Assembly: GCA_947178165.1 (NCBI GenBank)
Contig: CAMWXH010000017.1
Span: forward strand, 1 to 37,872
Reading direction: 5' to 3'
Origin: an uncultured Porphyromonadaceae bacterium
GTDB lineage: Bacteria; Bacteroidota; Bacteroidia; Bacteroidales; Muribaculaceae
DNA: 37,872 nucleotides
Part shown: piece after piece, positions 25,609 to 34,355 of the stretch
Layout of the letters: every line of letters starts with the position of its first letter
Position numbering within the stretch: the stretch's first letter is position 1
Notes under the pieces: model-generated
What the model was told of the DNA's origin: nothing
Databases searched by the model: none
What the model saw: the letters and a program-made list of their open reading frames with translations, nothing else
Position numbers and translations under genes: made by a program

Positions 25609-28600
25609 ATGTTTTCAAAATTCTTTATTGACCGTCCTATCTTTGCAACGGTTCTTGCGTTGATCATGGTATTCGCCGGCCTTTTGGCTGTGAATACGCT
25701 GCCTATTGCCCAATATCCCGACATCACGCCGCCGACAGTAATGGTAAATGCTTCATATCCGGGAGCTAATGCAGAAACTGTTGCGCGCACCGTGGCAGTC
25801 CCTATTGAGGAGCAGGTGAATGGAGTGGAAGGGATGCTATACATGAGTTCAAACTGCGGGTCGGACGGGAGCTATAGCCTAACCATCACCTTTGAAAATG
25901 GAACAGATATTGATGAGGCTGCCGTTGAGGTTCAGAACAGAATTTCGCTTGCCGATGCGCAGTTGCCAACCATAGTCACACAGGAGGGTGTTCAGGTAAA
26001 CAAGGAGTCGAGCAATAATGTGCTGTTCCTCGCGCTCAAAGGAGATTCCACCCGCTACGATGCCCTTTACCTCACAAATTATGCTCAGCTTCATATCACG
26101 GAGCCTCTTTCGCGTGTGAAAGGAGTGGGCGGAGTTCAGTCGTTTGGCGCAGGTGAATACAGCATGCGCGTATGGCTGGATCCTCAGGCAATGCAGGCCC
26201 GGGGACTTACCCCTGATGATGTAAGGGCCGCTATCCAGTCGCAGAACATGGAGGTTGGTGCCGGCTCGGTTGGAGATTCGGGAAATGGCGATGACGCGGA
26301 ATTCACATTCACCCTCACAAGCAAGGGCCGACTCTCTTCAGTGCAAGAATTTGAGAATATAGTGATACGTTCAGGCGAAGGCTTCCTGCGCCTTCGTGAT
26401 ATTGCTAAAGTGGAATTGGGCAGCACATCTTATTCCGCGGTCTCTAAAGTTAACGGCCAGGGGGCGGCGCTGATCGGTGTTGAGCAGCTTCCTGGAGCAA
26501 ACGCCCTTGACGTTGCCGACGGCGCGTTGAAGGAGATGGATGCCCTTGCAGAGTATTTCCCGGAGGGTGTGCATTATGAAGTGGTGCTAAATTCAACCGA
26601 TTATGTCCATGAGTCGATAGATGATGTGGTTGTCACCTTTGTTGAAACCTCTCTCATCGTTATGATAGTCATCCTTCTCTTCTTGCAGAATTGGCGTGCC
26701 GTGATCATACCGATGCTTACCATACCGGTTTCGCTTATAGCCACTTTCGCTGTGATGAAACTGATGGGGTTTTCGCTCAACACATTGTCACTTTTCGGTA
26801 TGGTGCTTGCCATAGCCATTGTGGTTGACGATGCCATTGTGGTGGTGGAAGACTGCTCGCGTCTTGTGGATAAGGGCGACATATCCCGGAAGGCGGCCGC
26901 CACCAAGGCCATGAAAGAACTGACCGGCCCTGTAGTCGGAGAGGTGTTGGTGCTTCTGTCGGTATTCATCCCGACTGCATTCATCAGCGGAATAACGGGG
27001 GAACTCTACAAACAGTTTGCACTCACGATAGCGGTCTCAACAGCATTCTCCGGTTTCAATGCACTCACGCTGACTCCTGCGTTATGTGGTCTCTTCCTGA
27101 CTCCTCGCAAGCCGGCAAAGAACTTCATATATAAAGGATTCAACAAGGGGTTTGAAAAGACTCTGTCGCTCTATGAGAAAGTGATCTCTTCTATGCTGAA
27201 ACGGCCATTGCTTTCCATGATCATCTTCCTGGCTCTTTCGGGGGTGGCAATTTATGGCTTCATATCGTGGCCAACGAGCTATATACCCTCAGAAGATATG
27301 GGCTATTTCATGACCTCTGTCCAGCTCCCGACCGGCGCATCACTTGACAGAACGGAAAAAGTGCTCGACCATCTGTCGGCCGAGATTCGCAAAAATCCAT
27401 ACGTGAAGGATGTGATGATGATCGGCGGTTTCTCCATGATGGGAGGAGGCTCTTCGTCGAATGTCGGCTCGATCAACGTAATATTGAAGCCGTGGAAGGA
27501 ACGGGGAAAGAAAGGATCTATCGATAGGGTGATGGCCTACGTTGACAGCGTTTCATCCACGATTCAGGAGGCTGTGATATTTTCGGCCAACCCTCCTGCC
27601 ATTCCCGGTCTTGGAATGTCGTCCGGACTTGAAATGCAGCTCCTTGACATCAATAACCTCGGGGCCCAGGAACTCCTTAAGGCCATAACTGCCGTAAAGG
27701 AAGAGGCCGAGAAAGACCCGAGGATTGCGAGTGTGACATCAATGTATCAGGGCATGGTGCCGCAGTATGAAGTGAATTTCGATCGCGACCGCATCAAGAT
27801 GATGAACCTTACGATGGAGGATGTTTATTCCGTGCTTTCTGCCTATATGGGCGGAAGCTACGTGAATGATTTCGTTGATTTCGGACGCACCTATCAGGTA
27901 AAACTCGAGGGAGCGGGAAGTTCACGCCGATCTGCCGATGATATCCTTGCCCTAAGCGTAAGTAACGCGGCAGGGGAGATGGTTCCATTTTCCTCGTTCG
28001 CTACAGTGAAACCTGTGTTGGGCGAGCCTTCGGTGTCAAGATATAATATGTATGAAACCGCATCTATGACTGCCACGCCTTCAAAGGGGGTGAGTTCGTC
28101 GGAAGGCATCAAGGCGATGGAGGAGATTGTGGATAGGGCAGTGGGTAGAAATTATTCATACGCATGGACCGGGATAGCATATCAGGAAACGCAGGCAGGC
28201 ACCACGATCAGCTTCGTGTTTATCTTCGCCATCATCATGACAATCCTTGTGCTGGCCGCACAATATGAGAGCTGGACTGATCCGATAGCCGTTGTGCTAA
28301 GTATGCCGATTGCAATTTTAGGTACTGTTCTCGGATGCATTGTAATGAGCCAGAGCATAAGCATATATACTCAGATAGGCCTTATCCTGCTGTTGGGAAT
28401 GTCGGCAAAGAATGCTATATTGATTGTGGAATATGCCATGGATTTCCGGAAGGCCGGAATCCCGATAAGGAAAAGCGCCCACGATGCCGGCGTGATTCGT
28501 TTCCGACCGATTATGATGACTGCGCTTGCATTCGTGTTCGGAGTCATGCCCATGATGTTTTCATCGGGAGCCGGAGCAAACAGCCGCATAGAGCTGGGCA

Positions 28601-28800
28601 CGGCAGTGGTGTTCGGCATGGCGATGAATGCGCTCATCGGAACATTATTTGTGCCTAATTTCTGGGAATTGATGCAGCGTATCAATGAAAAATACCTCAC
28701 CGGCCTTTTCAAGGATCCAAATGCCGGAAAAACCGGTGCCCCCTCTTCCGTGGAAGCCACCGCTGAGGCTGTAGCCAAAGGAGATGTTGATGCTGATTAA
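25609..28800 (+). CDS. RND multidrug efflux pump (HAE1/AcrB type)
   Basis: Proton-driven inner-membrane pump. The 1063-aa protein starts with the classic [13 protein letters not shown] and has 12 predicted helices with two large periplasmic loops. Proton-relay residues are present: D407-D408 ([11 protein letters not shown]), at the same numbering as AcrB, and K934 ([12 protein letters not shown]), equivalent to AcrB K940. The ATG at 25609 is preferred over a TTG 6 bp upstream. Substrates cannot be read from sequence; the HAE1 group mostly exports hydrophobic and amphiphilic compounds. It ends 18 bp before tcdA. Confidence 0.95.
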   Translation: MFSKFFIDRPIFATVLALIMVFAGLLAVNTLPIAQYPDITPPTVMVNASYPGANAETVARTVAVPIEEQVNGVEGMLYMSSNCGSDGSYSLTITFENGTDIDEAAVEVQNRISLADAQLPTIVTQEGVQVNKESSNNVLFLALKGDSTRYDALYLTNYAQLHITEPLSRVKGVGGVQSFGAGEYSMRVWLDPQAMQARGLTPDDVRAAIQSQNMEVGAGSVGDSGNGDDAEFTFTLTSKGRLSSVQEFENIVIRSGEGFLRLRDIAKVELGSTSYSAVSKVNGQGAALIGVEQLPGANALDVADGALKEMDALAEYFPEGVHYEVVLNSTDYVHESIDDVVVTFVETSLIVMIVILLFLQNWRAVIIPMLTIPVSLIATFAVMKLMGFSLNTLSLFGMVLAIAIVVDDAIVVVEDCSRLVDKGDISRKAAATKAMKELTGPVVGEVLVLLSVFIPTAFISGITGELYKQFALTIAVSTAFSGFNALTLTPALCGLFLTPRKPAKNFIYKGFNKGFEKTLSLYEKVISSMLKRPLLSMIIFLALSGVAIYGFISWPTSYIPSEDMGYFMTSVQLPTGASLDRTEKVLDHLSAEIRKNPYVKDVMMIGGFSMMGGGSSSNVGSINVILKPWKERGKKGSIDRVMAYVDSVSSTIQEAVIFSANPPAIPGLGMSSGLEMQLLDINNLGAQELLKAITAVKEEAEKDPRIASVTSMYQGMVPQYEVNFDRDRIKMMNLTMEDVYSVLSAYMGGSYVNDFVDFGRTYQVKLEGAGSSRRSADDILALSVSNAAGEMVPFSSFATVKPVLGEPSVSRYNMYETASMTATPSKGVSSSEGIKAMEEIVDRAVGRNYSYAWTGIAYQETQAGTTISFVFIFAIIMTILVLAAQYESWTDPIAVVLSMPIAILGTVLGCIVMSQSISIYTQIGLILLLGMSAKNAILIVEYAMDFRKAGIPIRKSAHDAGVIRFRPIMMTALAFVFGVMPMMFSSGAGANSRIELGTAVVFGMAMNALIGTLFVPNFWELMQRINEKYLTGLFKDPNAGKTGAPSSVEATAEAVAKGDVDAD

Positions 28801-28818
28801 CTAAATTTACAGATTGTT

Positions 28819-29592
28819 ATGAATAGGGGTGACATAAAGATTAAGGGTGAGATCGATATTAAGGAGAAGGAAATCCTTTCGCGGTCAGAAAGGATTTTAG
28901 GTGAAGAGAAACTGAGAAGGCTGAAAGATATCCGGGTAATCGTTTTTGGCGTTGGGGGTGTTGGTTCGTGGTGCGTGGAGGCACTTGTCAGGAGTGGCGT
29001 AAGGAGAATCACCATCGTTGATGGCGACCGGGTTGCAGTTTCAAATATTAACCGGCAGCTGATGGCTACCACCGAGACGGTTGGGGAGGTTAAGGTGGAG
29101 GCGTTGAAAAGACATCTCCTCACTGTTGCGCCGGAAGCAGAGATTGTAGCAATGCATAAAAATTTCTCTGAGGAGAATGCTGATGAGTTTGACCTTGACA
29201 GCTATGACTATATCATTGATGCCATCGACTCCCTTAAGGATAAGGTTGCTCTCATTGAGATAGCCACCAGAAAGCGGGGACGGTTCTTTTCCTCTATGGG
29301 AGCTGCTTTAAAAATGGATCCCACAAGAATCAAGGTAGCCGAATTTCGCAAGGCCATCGGATGCCCATTGGCAAGGGCATTAAGGAATAGATTCAAGAAA
29401 ATGGGATATTTCCCTGCAAAAAAATTCAAGGTAGTATATAGCGATGAAGTGCTTCCTAACTTGGGGCCGGAGCCGGAAGGAGAAAGAAGCGAGACAGACC
29501 GCCGAAAAGCTCAGATTAATGGGTCGTTGATGCATATAACCGCTATTTTCGGGATGACTCTTGCCGGATTGGTTATAGAGGATGTAAGATAG
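28819..29592 (+). CDS. tcdA: tRNA threonylcarbamoyladenosine dehydratase
   Basis: An E1-like ATP-dependent enzyme that cyclises t6A to ct6A at position 37 of ANN-decoding tRNAs. The 257-aa protein has LSRSERILGEEKLRRLKD, the nucleotide-binding loop FGVGGVGSWC (44-50), DGDRVAVSNINRQ, DAIDSLKDKV, and the C-terminal GSLMHITAIFGM. These fit TcdA (CsdL/YgdL) better than ThiF or MoeB, which have zinc-binding CxxC pairs not seen here. It lies 18 bp after the RND pump in the same direction and is probably read through from it, although the functions are unrelated. Confidence 0.92.
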   Translation: MNRGDIKIKGEIDIKEKEILSRSERILGEEKLRRLKDIRVIVFGVGGVGSWCVEALVRSGVRRITIVDGDRVAVSNINRQLMATTETVGEVKVEALKRHLLTVAPEAEIVAMHKNFSEENADEFDLDSYDYIIDAIDSLKDKVALIEIATRKRGRFFSSMGAALKMDPTRIKVAEFRKAIGCPLARALRNRFKKMGYFPAKKFKVVYSDEVLPNLGPEPEGERSETDRRKAQINGSLMHITAIFGMTLAGLVIEDVR

Positions 29593-29641
29593 ATAGGGGA
29601 AATTGACTGATTATTTTTACGAGTGCAAGAATATAATAATG

Positions 29642-29681
29642 ATCGCCCGGCATGTTAATGAATGTTAACACGCCGGGCGAT
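29642..29681 (+). terminator. Hairpin terminator after tcdA
   Basis: Stem atcgcccggc / gccgggcgat extended by tgttaa/ttaaca after one mismatch, with a short loop. The T tract is weak, so termination is likely but not certain. Confidence 0.65.
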
Positions 29682-29745
29682 TCCGATTGATTAGACGCAT
29701 AAAAAAGGTTTATGGGGTGAATAAAAGGGAATTTATCGAAAAAAG

Positions 29746-29776
29746 TTGGTGAAGGAAAGTGAATTATATAACTTTG
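29746..29776 (+). promoter_or_regulatory. Promoter of the candidate sRNA / lytS leader
   Basis: TTG at 29746-29748 and TAACTTTG at 29769-29776, spaced by 20 bp, form an ideal Bacteroidota promoter. Transcription should start near 29782, more than 200 bp before the next start codon. Confidence 0.78.
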
Positions 29777-29781
29777 CAGAG

Positions 29782-29888
29782 TAATCCCCGATACAGGATA
29801 GAATTAGAAAACATATTGTAGTGTGATTGATGGAAGAACCGGATTTCGTCTTGACCGGGAGGTTAGGAGTGCTCCGGTTCTTCTTTTT
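29782..29888 (+). ncRNA. Candidate small RNA or attenuated leader
   Basis: A unit of about 107 nt runs from the promoter at 29746-29776 to a terminator hairpin: stem gaagaaccgga (29833-29843) with tccggttcttc (29873-29883), 29-nt loop, T run 29884-29888. It contains no ORF of note. Downstream, atccggt (29905-29911) could pair with accggat (29838-29844) of the terminator's left arm, so an antiterminator fold is possible. It is either an independent sRNA or a leader controlling the lytS-lytTR genes. No known family recognised. Confidence 0.6.
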
Positions 29889-29997
29889 GATAAATCTGAT
29901 TCTTATCCGGTGGAAGGGCGATTAAACCATTCAATCCTGACACGATTGAAAAAAGGATAATAAATGAAAATATCTTCTTTCAAAACATCATCACATT

Positions 29998-31095
29998 ATG
30001 AAACCCAACAGTCTTTTAAGCACGGCAACAATCATAGTGCTTTCCATAGTGCTCTTCTATCTCCCCTCGATTCTGTTTCAAGTGGAACAGGGAGATGAGA
30101 TATGGGAATGGGATCTTTTGGGAATGGTTATGGCCACATTCTATACTTCGGCCTTCTGCCTGAATTATTTCTGGCTTGTCCCCACATTGATGCGGCGCAG
30201 CGGACGCTGGCCTTTATATGTGAGTGCCAATATGTGTATGGTTATAGTAACAATGATATTCATTCCTTTATGGATGGAACTTCATGGCGGGCTGCCGAAT
30301 CCTGCCGGAAAGATGAGAGGCGATGTGTCGTTGTTGCGCTATATTGCAGGCTATGCCGGCTTCTCGATACGCGACGGCATCATGGTGATACTTGCAGCCG
30401 CTCTCGGATATGCCGTCAGGTTCGGAAAGGAGAAGGAATATATTCATACAAGAGAACTTGAATTGAATGCTGAGCGGCGTCAGATTGAGTTGCAGAGCCT
30501 AAAGGCACAGCTGAATCCCCACTTCCTTTTCAATTCGCTCAATAATATTTATGCCCTTATAGGTTTTGCACCTGACCGTGCCCAAGATGCGCTCCATACG
30601 CTAAGCAGGATGCTGCGTTTCATGATTTATGACTCATCCGGCGAGGTGGAATTAGAGAAGGAGGCTCAGTTTATCGGCGAATATGTGGAGTTGATGCGTT
30701 TGAGGCTTGGCGATATGTGCGATCTTGAATATAATTTATCTCCCGAATTGCCGCCGAATGTCAGGATAGCCCCGCTCCTTTATGTAACATTAGTGGAGAA
30801 TGCATTCAAACATTCATCCTATAACGGCAGCGAATACTATATTCATATCTCGCTCTATCCGGAAGCCGGAAGAGAGAAGGGGGAGGGGAAGAAACTCGTG
30901 TTTAAAGTTGAGAATACCTTCTCTAAGAAGGAAGATGATGAATGCGATGAAAGTGAACGCTTAGGGATTGGACTCACCAATGTGCGAAAGCAGTTGCAAT
31001 TGCTCTATCCCGGTGCAAACAGCTTTGAAGTTGATGCGGAAGAGGGGGTGTATTCAGCCTCAATAACAATAGATGTAGAGGCATTGAAAAATTAA
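29998..31095 (+). CDS. LytS/YesM-type sensor histidine kinase
   Basis: A membrane sensor that phosphorylates the LytTR regulator encoded next to it. The 365-aa protein has four predicted N-terminal helices (about 7-27, 41-64, 72-93, 115-140) with no large extracellular domain, then a His_kinase (PF06580) region with H175 in QLNPHFLFNSLNNIY, and a HATPase_c region with VENAFKHS and GIGLTNVRKQL. The signal is unknown. The start codon lies 109 bp beyond the terminator of the candidate sRNA, so expression may depend on read-through. The gene for the partner regulator follows after 25 bp. Confidence 0.94.
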   Translation: MKPNSLLSTATIIVLSIVLFYLPSILFQVEQGDEIWEWDLLGMVMATFYTSAFCLNYFWLVPTLMRRSGRWPLYVSANMCMVIVTMIFIPLWMELHGGLPNPAGKMRGDVSLLRYIAGYAGFSIRDGIMVILAAALGYAVRFGKEKEYIHTRELELNAERRQIELQSLKAQLNPHFLFNSLNNIYALIGFAPDRAQDALHTLSRMLRFMIYDSSGEVELEKEAQFIGEYVELMRLRLGDMCDLEYNLSPELPPNVRIAPLLYVTLVENAFKHSSYNGSEYYIHISLYPEAGREKGEGKKLVFKVENTFSKKEDDECDESERLGIGLTNVRKQLQLLYPGANSFEVDAEEGVYSASITIDVEALKN

Positions 31096-31120
31096 ATCAG
31101 GAAAAGAACGTTAGAATATT

Positions 31121-31846
31121 ATGGAACGATTGTTGAGCTGTATAGTAATAGATGATGAACCTTTGGCGCGCGAGCTGTTGAAGAATTATGTGGAGCGCAC
31201 GGCAGGGTTACGGCTTGACGGATGCTTTGAGTCGTCGGCAGATGCAGTGAAGATGGTTATGTCGGGTGAAGTTGACCTTGTGTTGCTCGATATCAACATG
31301 CCTCTTATTAATGGCATAGAGTTCGGGAAAATGATTCCCCGGAGCACCAGGATTATATATATCACGGCCTACGACACCTACGCTCTTGAAGGATTCCGGG
31401 CCAATGCGCTCGACTATCTGCTTAAGCCGGTGAGCTATGGCGAATTCCTTAAGGCCATCGGGAAGGCTCTCGAATGGTTTGCAATGAAAGAAAGCTATGA
31501 GAAAAGTCAGGTTCCGGCTCCGGCTTCCGACACCATAACCATAAAGGCCGACTATAGGCTTGTGCAGATGAAGACCGACACCATTCTTTATATAGAGGTA
31601 CGCAAAGACCGACTCATATTCTTCCGAACCGAGGGGGAGAATATAAGTTCGGTGATGAGCATGCGGGATATCGAGGAGATTTTGCCGGCTTCGAAGTTTA
31701 TGAGGGTTCACCGGTCGTTTATTGTAAACCTTCGCAACGTTGAAGTGGTGGAGAGGAACCGGATTGTTTTCGGCAAGGCCTACATACCCATTTCCGATTC
31801 GAGAAGGGAAGAATTTCTACGTCGTGTAGGCGTAGGAGGGCGCTGA
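31121..31846 (+). CDS. LytTR-family response regulator
   Basis: The 241-aa DNA-binding partner of the kinase before it. The receiver domain (about 5-120) has acidic pair D11-D12, phosphorylation site D57 (LVLLDINMP), and K102 (YLLKPVSYGEF). The LytTR domain (about 140-238) includes MKTDTILYIEVRKDRLIFF and RVHRSFIVNL. The targets are unknown; the only nearby candidates are HU and the membrane proteins downstream. It ends with a Gly/Arg-rich tail (RRVGVGGR). Confidence 0.94.
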   Translation: MERLLSCIVIDDEPLARELLKNYVERTAGLRLDGCFESSADAVKMVMSGEVDLVLLDINMPLINGIEFGKMIPRSTRIIYITAYDTYALEGFRANALDYLLKPVSYGEFLKAIGKALEWFAMKESYEKSQVPAPASDTITIKADYRLVQMKTDTILYIEVRKDRLIFFRTEGENISSVMSMRDIEEILPASKFMRVHRSFIVNLRNVEVVERNRIVFGKAYIPISDSRREEFLRRVGVGGR

Positions 31847-31946
31847 GGGCGTAAGGAAGAAGCAGAAAATATAATTTTCTCAATAAAGTTGGGATGTCAG
31901 ATGTTATTTTTCGGATTTTAATGGCGAAATATTCAGATTTTATGAT

Positions 31947-31954
31947 TAATTTTG
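31947..31954 (+). promoter_or_regulatory. -7 box for the HU gene
   Basis: TAATTTTG matches TAnnTTTG, 32 bp before the HU start codon. No clear -33 TTG at the expected spacing. Predicted leader about 26 nt. Confidence 0.5.
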
Positions 31955-31986
31955 CAACTCAAAATAGATTTTAATAATAGCAAGTT

Positions 31987-32271
31987 ATGACAAAAGCAGA
32001 CGTAGTAAATGAGATTGCACGCTCCACAGGTCTTGACCGCGCGAGTGTGCTTACCACAGTTGAGAGCTTCATGGAGGTTGTTAAAGACAGCCTTGCCAAG
32101 GGAGAGAACGTTTATCTCCGTGGCTTCGGCACATTCGGCATCAAAGAACGCGCTGAGAAGCTTGCTCGTAATATTTCCAAAAACACTACTCTTATCGTTC
32201 CTGCTCATAAGATTCCCGCTTTCAAGCCTTGCGACACATTTAAAGAGGAAGTGGCTAAACAAAAAGATTGA
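31987..32271 (+). CDS. HU family DNA-binding protein
   Basis: A 94-aa nucleoid protein that binds and bends DNA as a dimer. It has the usual N-terminal helices (MTKADVVNEIARSTGL, then VESFMEVVKDSLAKGE), the hinge GFGTFGIKERAEKLARNI, and a C-terminal arm ending IPAFKPCDTFKEEVA. The arm tip is Lys/Asn-rich with PAHKIPAFKP, where HU usually has V.FKPGK; the IHF and HU subtypes are not separable here. It is monocistronic with its own promoter and terminator. Confidence 0.95.
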   Translation: MTKADVVNEIARSTGLDRASVLTTVESFMEVVKDSLAKGENVYLRGFGTFGIKERAEKLARNISKNTTLIVPAHKIPAFKPCDTFKEEVAKQKD

Positions 32272-32364
32272 TAGGTAAGAATAGAGAAGTCAGTTTTAGG
32301 ATATTTTTAACCATTCAAAAAGAGAAAAATCCGTTTTATAAAACACCGGATTTAAGAAACAAAC

Positions 32365-32408
32365 GGGTGAATCAGATGGTATTGATCTGATTCACCCTAT
32401 TTTTTTTA
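32365..32408 (+). terminator. Terminator of the HU gene
   Basis: A perfect 13-bp stem (gggtgaatcagat / atctgattcaccc) with a 7-nt loop, then T-rich sequence to 32408. A weaker hairpin (aatccg...cggatt, 32328-32353) precedes it. Confidence 0.93.
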
Positions 32409-32507
32409 AAAAATTTCCATTATGTCACCTTTCTGCTCCCGGTTGTGTCTTATAGGTGAGATCTCAAAAATGATAAATGAATAATAACCTATAAAACAGA
32501 AAACAAA

Positions 32508-32930
32508 ATGGAAGATATACTTGTGCCGATTTTTATATGTGCCATAATGCCAATCGCAATTGTCTTGATAGTGATGATGGTTAAAATGAACGCGGATAAG
32601 CAGAGAGCGAAGATCATAATAAAGGCTATCGAGGCAAACAACAATATAGATGCCGATAAGCTTGCTGAATCTTTGAGGAAACCGCAGCGCACTCCGCGTG
32701 AGATACTTAACCTGCGCCTTCTGAGGGGATGCATCTTCACTCTTATTGGAGTCGGCTTGTGCCTCTGCGGGCTTTTGAGCTATTCCGGCGGAATGGAATT
32801 TGGTGAAGACAGTGTCTTATTGCCTTTCATGATGGGCTTTGCTTCCTTCTCTGTAGGCCTGAGCTATCTGATTGTCTATTTTGTGACAAGCAAGGAGGTT
32901 AAAGCAGAGGATGATTCAAAAAAGGATTGA
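32508..32930 (+). CDS. DUF6249-like membrane protein
   Basis: A 140-aa inner-membrane protein with one N-terminal helix (about 5-27), a charged cytoplasmic segment containing DADKLAESLRKPQRTPREIL, and two more helices (about 71-90 and 103-127). The overall design fits the DUF6249 proteins common in Bacteroides relatives, which are usually encoded next to an RNA polymerase sigma factor, as here (15 bp before it). Function unknown; a role in signalling to the sigma factor is an inference from the neighbours. Confidence 0.75.
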   Translation: MEDILVPIFICAIMPIAIVLIVMMVKMNADKQRAKIIIKAIEANNNIDADKLAESLRKPQRTPREILNLRLLRGCIFTLIGVGLCLCGLLSYSGGMEFGEDSVLLPFMMGFASFSVGLSYLIVYFVTSKEVKAEDDSKKD

Positions 32931-32945
32931 TAAGTTGGTTAGCAG

Positions 32946-33428
32946 ATGACACGCGAGGATTTCATAAGACACGTGGAAGCCACACAGAAACCGTTCCGGC
33001 GGTTTCTTGTGGCGCTCTGCTGCGGTGATTCTCAGTTGGCCGACGACATAGCTCAAGAATCTTATATAAAGGGGTATCTGTCGAGCGATGGTTTTCGGGA
33101 TTCCGATAAATTTGCATCTTGGATCTATCGGATAGGGTATAACACTTTCCTTAATCATCGGCGTTCTTTGAAACCATATTCGGGTTACGCGGAAGCTGAG
33201 AAGGTCTCGGCGGAGGAGAAGGCTGATTCAGCGTTCCGCTATCAGGCGCTCTATTCAGCTCTCGACAGATTGTCGCCCACTGAAAGGACTTCAATCCTGC
33301 TATATTATATGGAGGGTTATTCTATACGTGAAATCTCGAAGATCGAGAATGTCTCTGAAGATGCAGTGAAGAAGCATCTTCAGAGAGGACGACAGCATTT
33401 GAAAGGTATATTGAGTGAGAAGGATTAG
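32946..33428 (+). CDS. ECF-type RNA polymerase sigma factor
   Basis: A 160-aa sigma-70 family protein with region 2 (about 10-75: DSQLADDIAQESYIKGYL, then KFASWIYRIGYNTFLNHRR) and region 4 (about 100-155: LDRLSPTERTSILLYYMEGYS, helix-turn-helix IREISKIENVSEDAVKKHL). There is no region 1.1 or 3. It should direct a small regulon that cannot be read from the window. It lies between DUF6249 and a small membrane protein, the latter in the usual place of an anti-sigma factor. Confidence 0.93.
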   Translation: MTREDFIRHVEATQKPFRRFLVALCCGDSQLADDIAQESYIKGYLSSDGFRDSDKFASWIYRIGYNTFLNHRRSLKPYSGYAEAEKVSAEEKADSAFRYQALYSALDRLSPTERTSILLYYMEGYSIREISKIENVSEDAVKKHLQRGRQHLKGILSEKD

Positions 33429-33441
33429 ATTCTTGACAATT

Positions 33442-33840
33442 ATGGAGGAAGATAAGATAAAAGAGATATTTAGCAAATTCGAGCCGCCGCTTTCGGGGGA
33501 AAGCCAATTTTTAAATCGTCTGGAAGAGAATATGCGATCGGTGGAACTGGTAAGGGAACATAGCGCTCGAGTACGGTCTATGAATAGGAAAGCTGTTTTA
33601 ATCGGCGTTGCAGTTGGCTTTATATGCGGTTTCCTGTTCTCTTTGGCGTTGCCTGCCATAGGGGAGTCTATGATGAAACTTCGCCAGACAGTTGCGGCAG
33701 GAAGTTTTCTTGGATTTATATCGCATAACTATCTCCCTATGATATGGGCAATGATTGCCGCGGTGGCAGGGTTCATAGCCCTGAATGCATTTGAACTCTC
33801 ACTATTCCTTATGGAGAGAAGAGAGAGGGTAGAAAGGTAA
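33442..33840 (+). CDS. Small membrane protein, possible anti-sigma factor
   Basis: A 132-aa protein with a short cytoplasmic N-terminus (MEEDKIKEIFSKFEPPLSGE, then QFLNRLEENMRSVELV) and two helices (about 50-72 and 92-115). Starting 13 bp after the sigma factor in the same direction, it has the position, size and topology of small anti-sigma proteins, but no recognised zinc-binding (HxxxCxxC) motif. The ATG at 33442 is preferred over a GTG at 33415 that overlaps the sigma gene. The assignment is inferred from context. Confidence 0.7.
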   Translation: MEEDKIKEIFSKFEPPLSGESQFLNRLEENMRSVELVREHSARVRSMNRKAVLIGVAVGFICGFLFSLALPAIGESMMKLRQTVAAGSFLGFISHNYLPMIWAMIAAVAGFIALNAFELSLFLMERRERVER

Positions 33841-33876
33841 AAAAGAGGGGATGCGTCGAGTATGCGCATCCCCTCT
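33839..33876 (-). terminator. Terminator of the DUF3861 gene
   Basis: A 12-bp stem (agaggggatgcg / cgcatcccctct, arms 33844-33855 and 33865-33876). On the minus strand it is followed by a run of U from 33839-33844. It may also stop the sigma-factor operon on the plus strand. Confidence 0.82.
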
Positions 33877-33909
33877 GAAAGTGCTATTTGTCAAATACTT
33901 TACGGTTGT

Positions 33910-34206
33910 TTACTTGCAATCGCAGTTGCAACCGAGCTGACTTTTCACGCTCTTCTTGAAAGCCTCGAATTGAGGTGCAAATTCAGCGAAGATGGCGTTG
34001 TCAGCGTTTTTCTTGATAACATGGTGCATGAAGCGCAGGGCAAGCACAAATTCTTTAGCATGCTTATCCTTGGCGAAGCCAAGAGCCTTGGCTTTTTCCA
34101 CCATCTCGGCAATGTCGTGATGACCGCCGAAATTAAAGTTGAGGACTTCGGCCATTTTTCCATCGTTGGCCTCGATCATGTTTACATAATACGATTTCTT
34201 TTCCAT
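33910..34206 (-). CDS. DUF3861-family protein with Cys-rich tail
   Basis: A 98-aa soluble protein resembling DUF3861: VLNFNFGGHHDIAEMVEKAK, then KEFVLALRFMHHVIKK, then FAEFAPQFEAFKKSVK. Function unknown. The C-terminus ends LGCNCDCK, a CxCxC metal-binding-like tail that, from memory, is not usual for the family. The gene is alone; it converges on the sigma operon. Confidence 0.82.
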   Translation of the reverse strand: MEKKSYYVNMIEANDGKMAEVLNFNFGGHHDIAEMVEKAKALGFAKDKHAKEFVLALRFMHHVIKKNADNAIFAEFAPQFEAFKKSVKSQLGCNCDCK

Positions 34207-34355
34207 AGTATAATAAATTAAAATTCTATTGAAGGATGCTCTGGTTTATCCAACTATATCGATTCATCATTTTTTCTTCATCCTTCATAATTATAACAAC
34301 CCATCCGCTTTGTATGACCCTTAAATAATAATAAAGAATGAAATGTTATCTTAAT

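Noticed and set aside
29782-29888. 6S RNA
   Set aside because: Too short and lacks the long central-bubble hairpin of 6S RNA.
31825-31856. TAGGC-like run at the end of the LytTR regulator gene
   Set aside because: It mostly overlaps coding sequence and lacks the regular 9-bp spacing.
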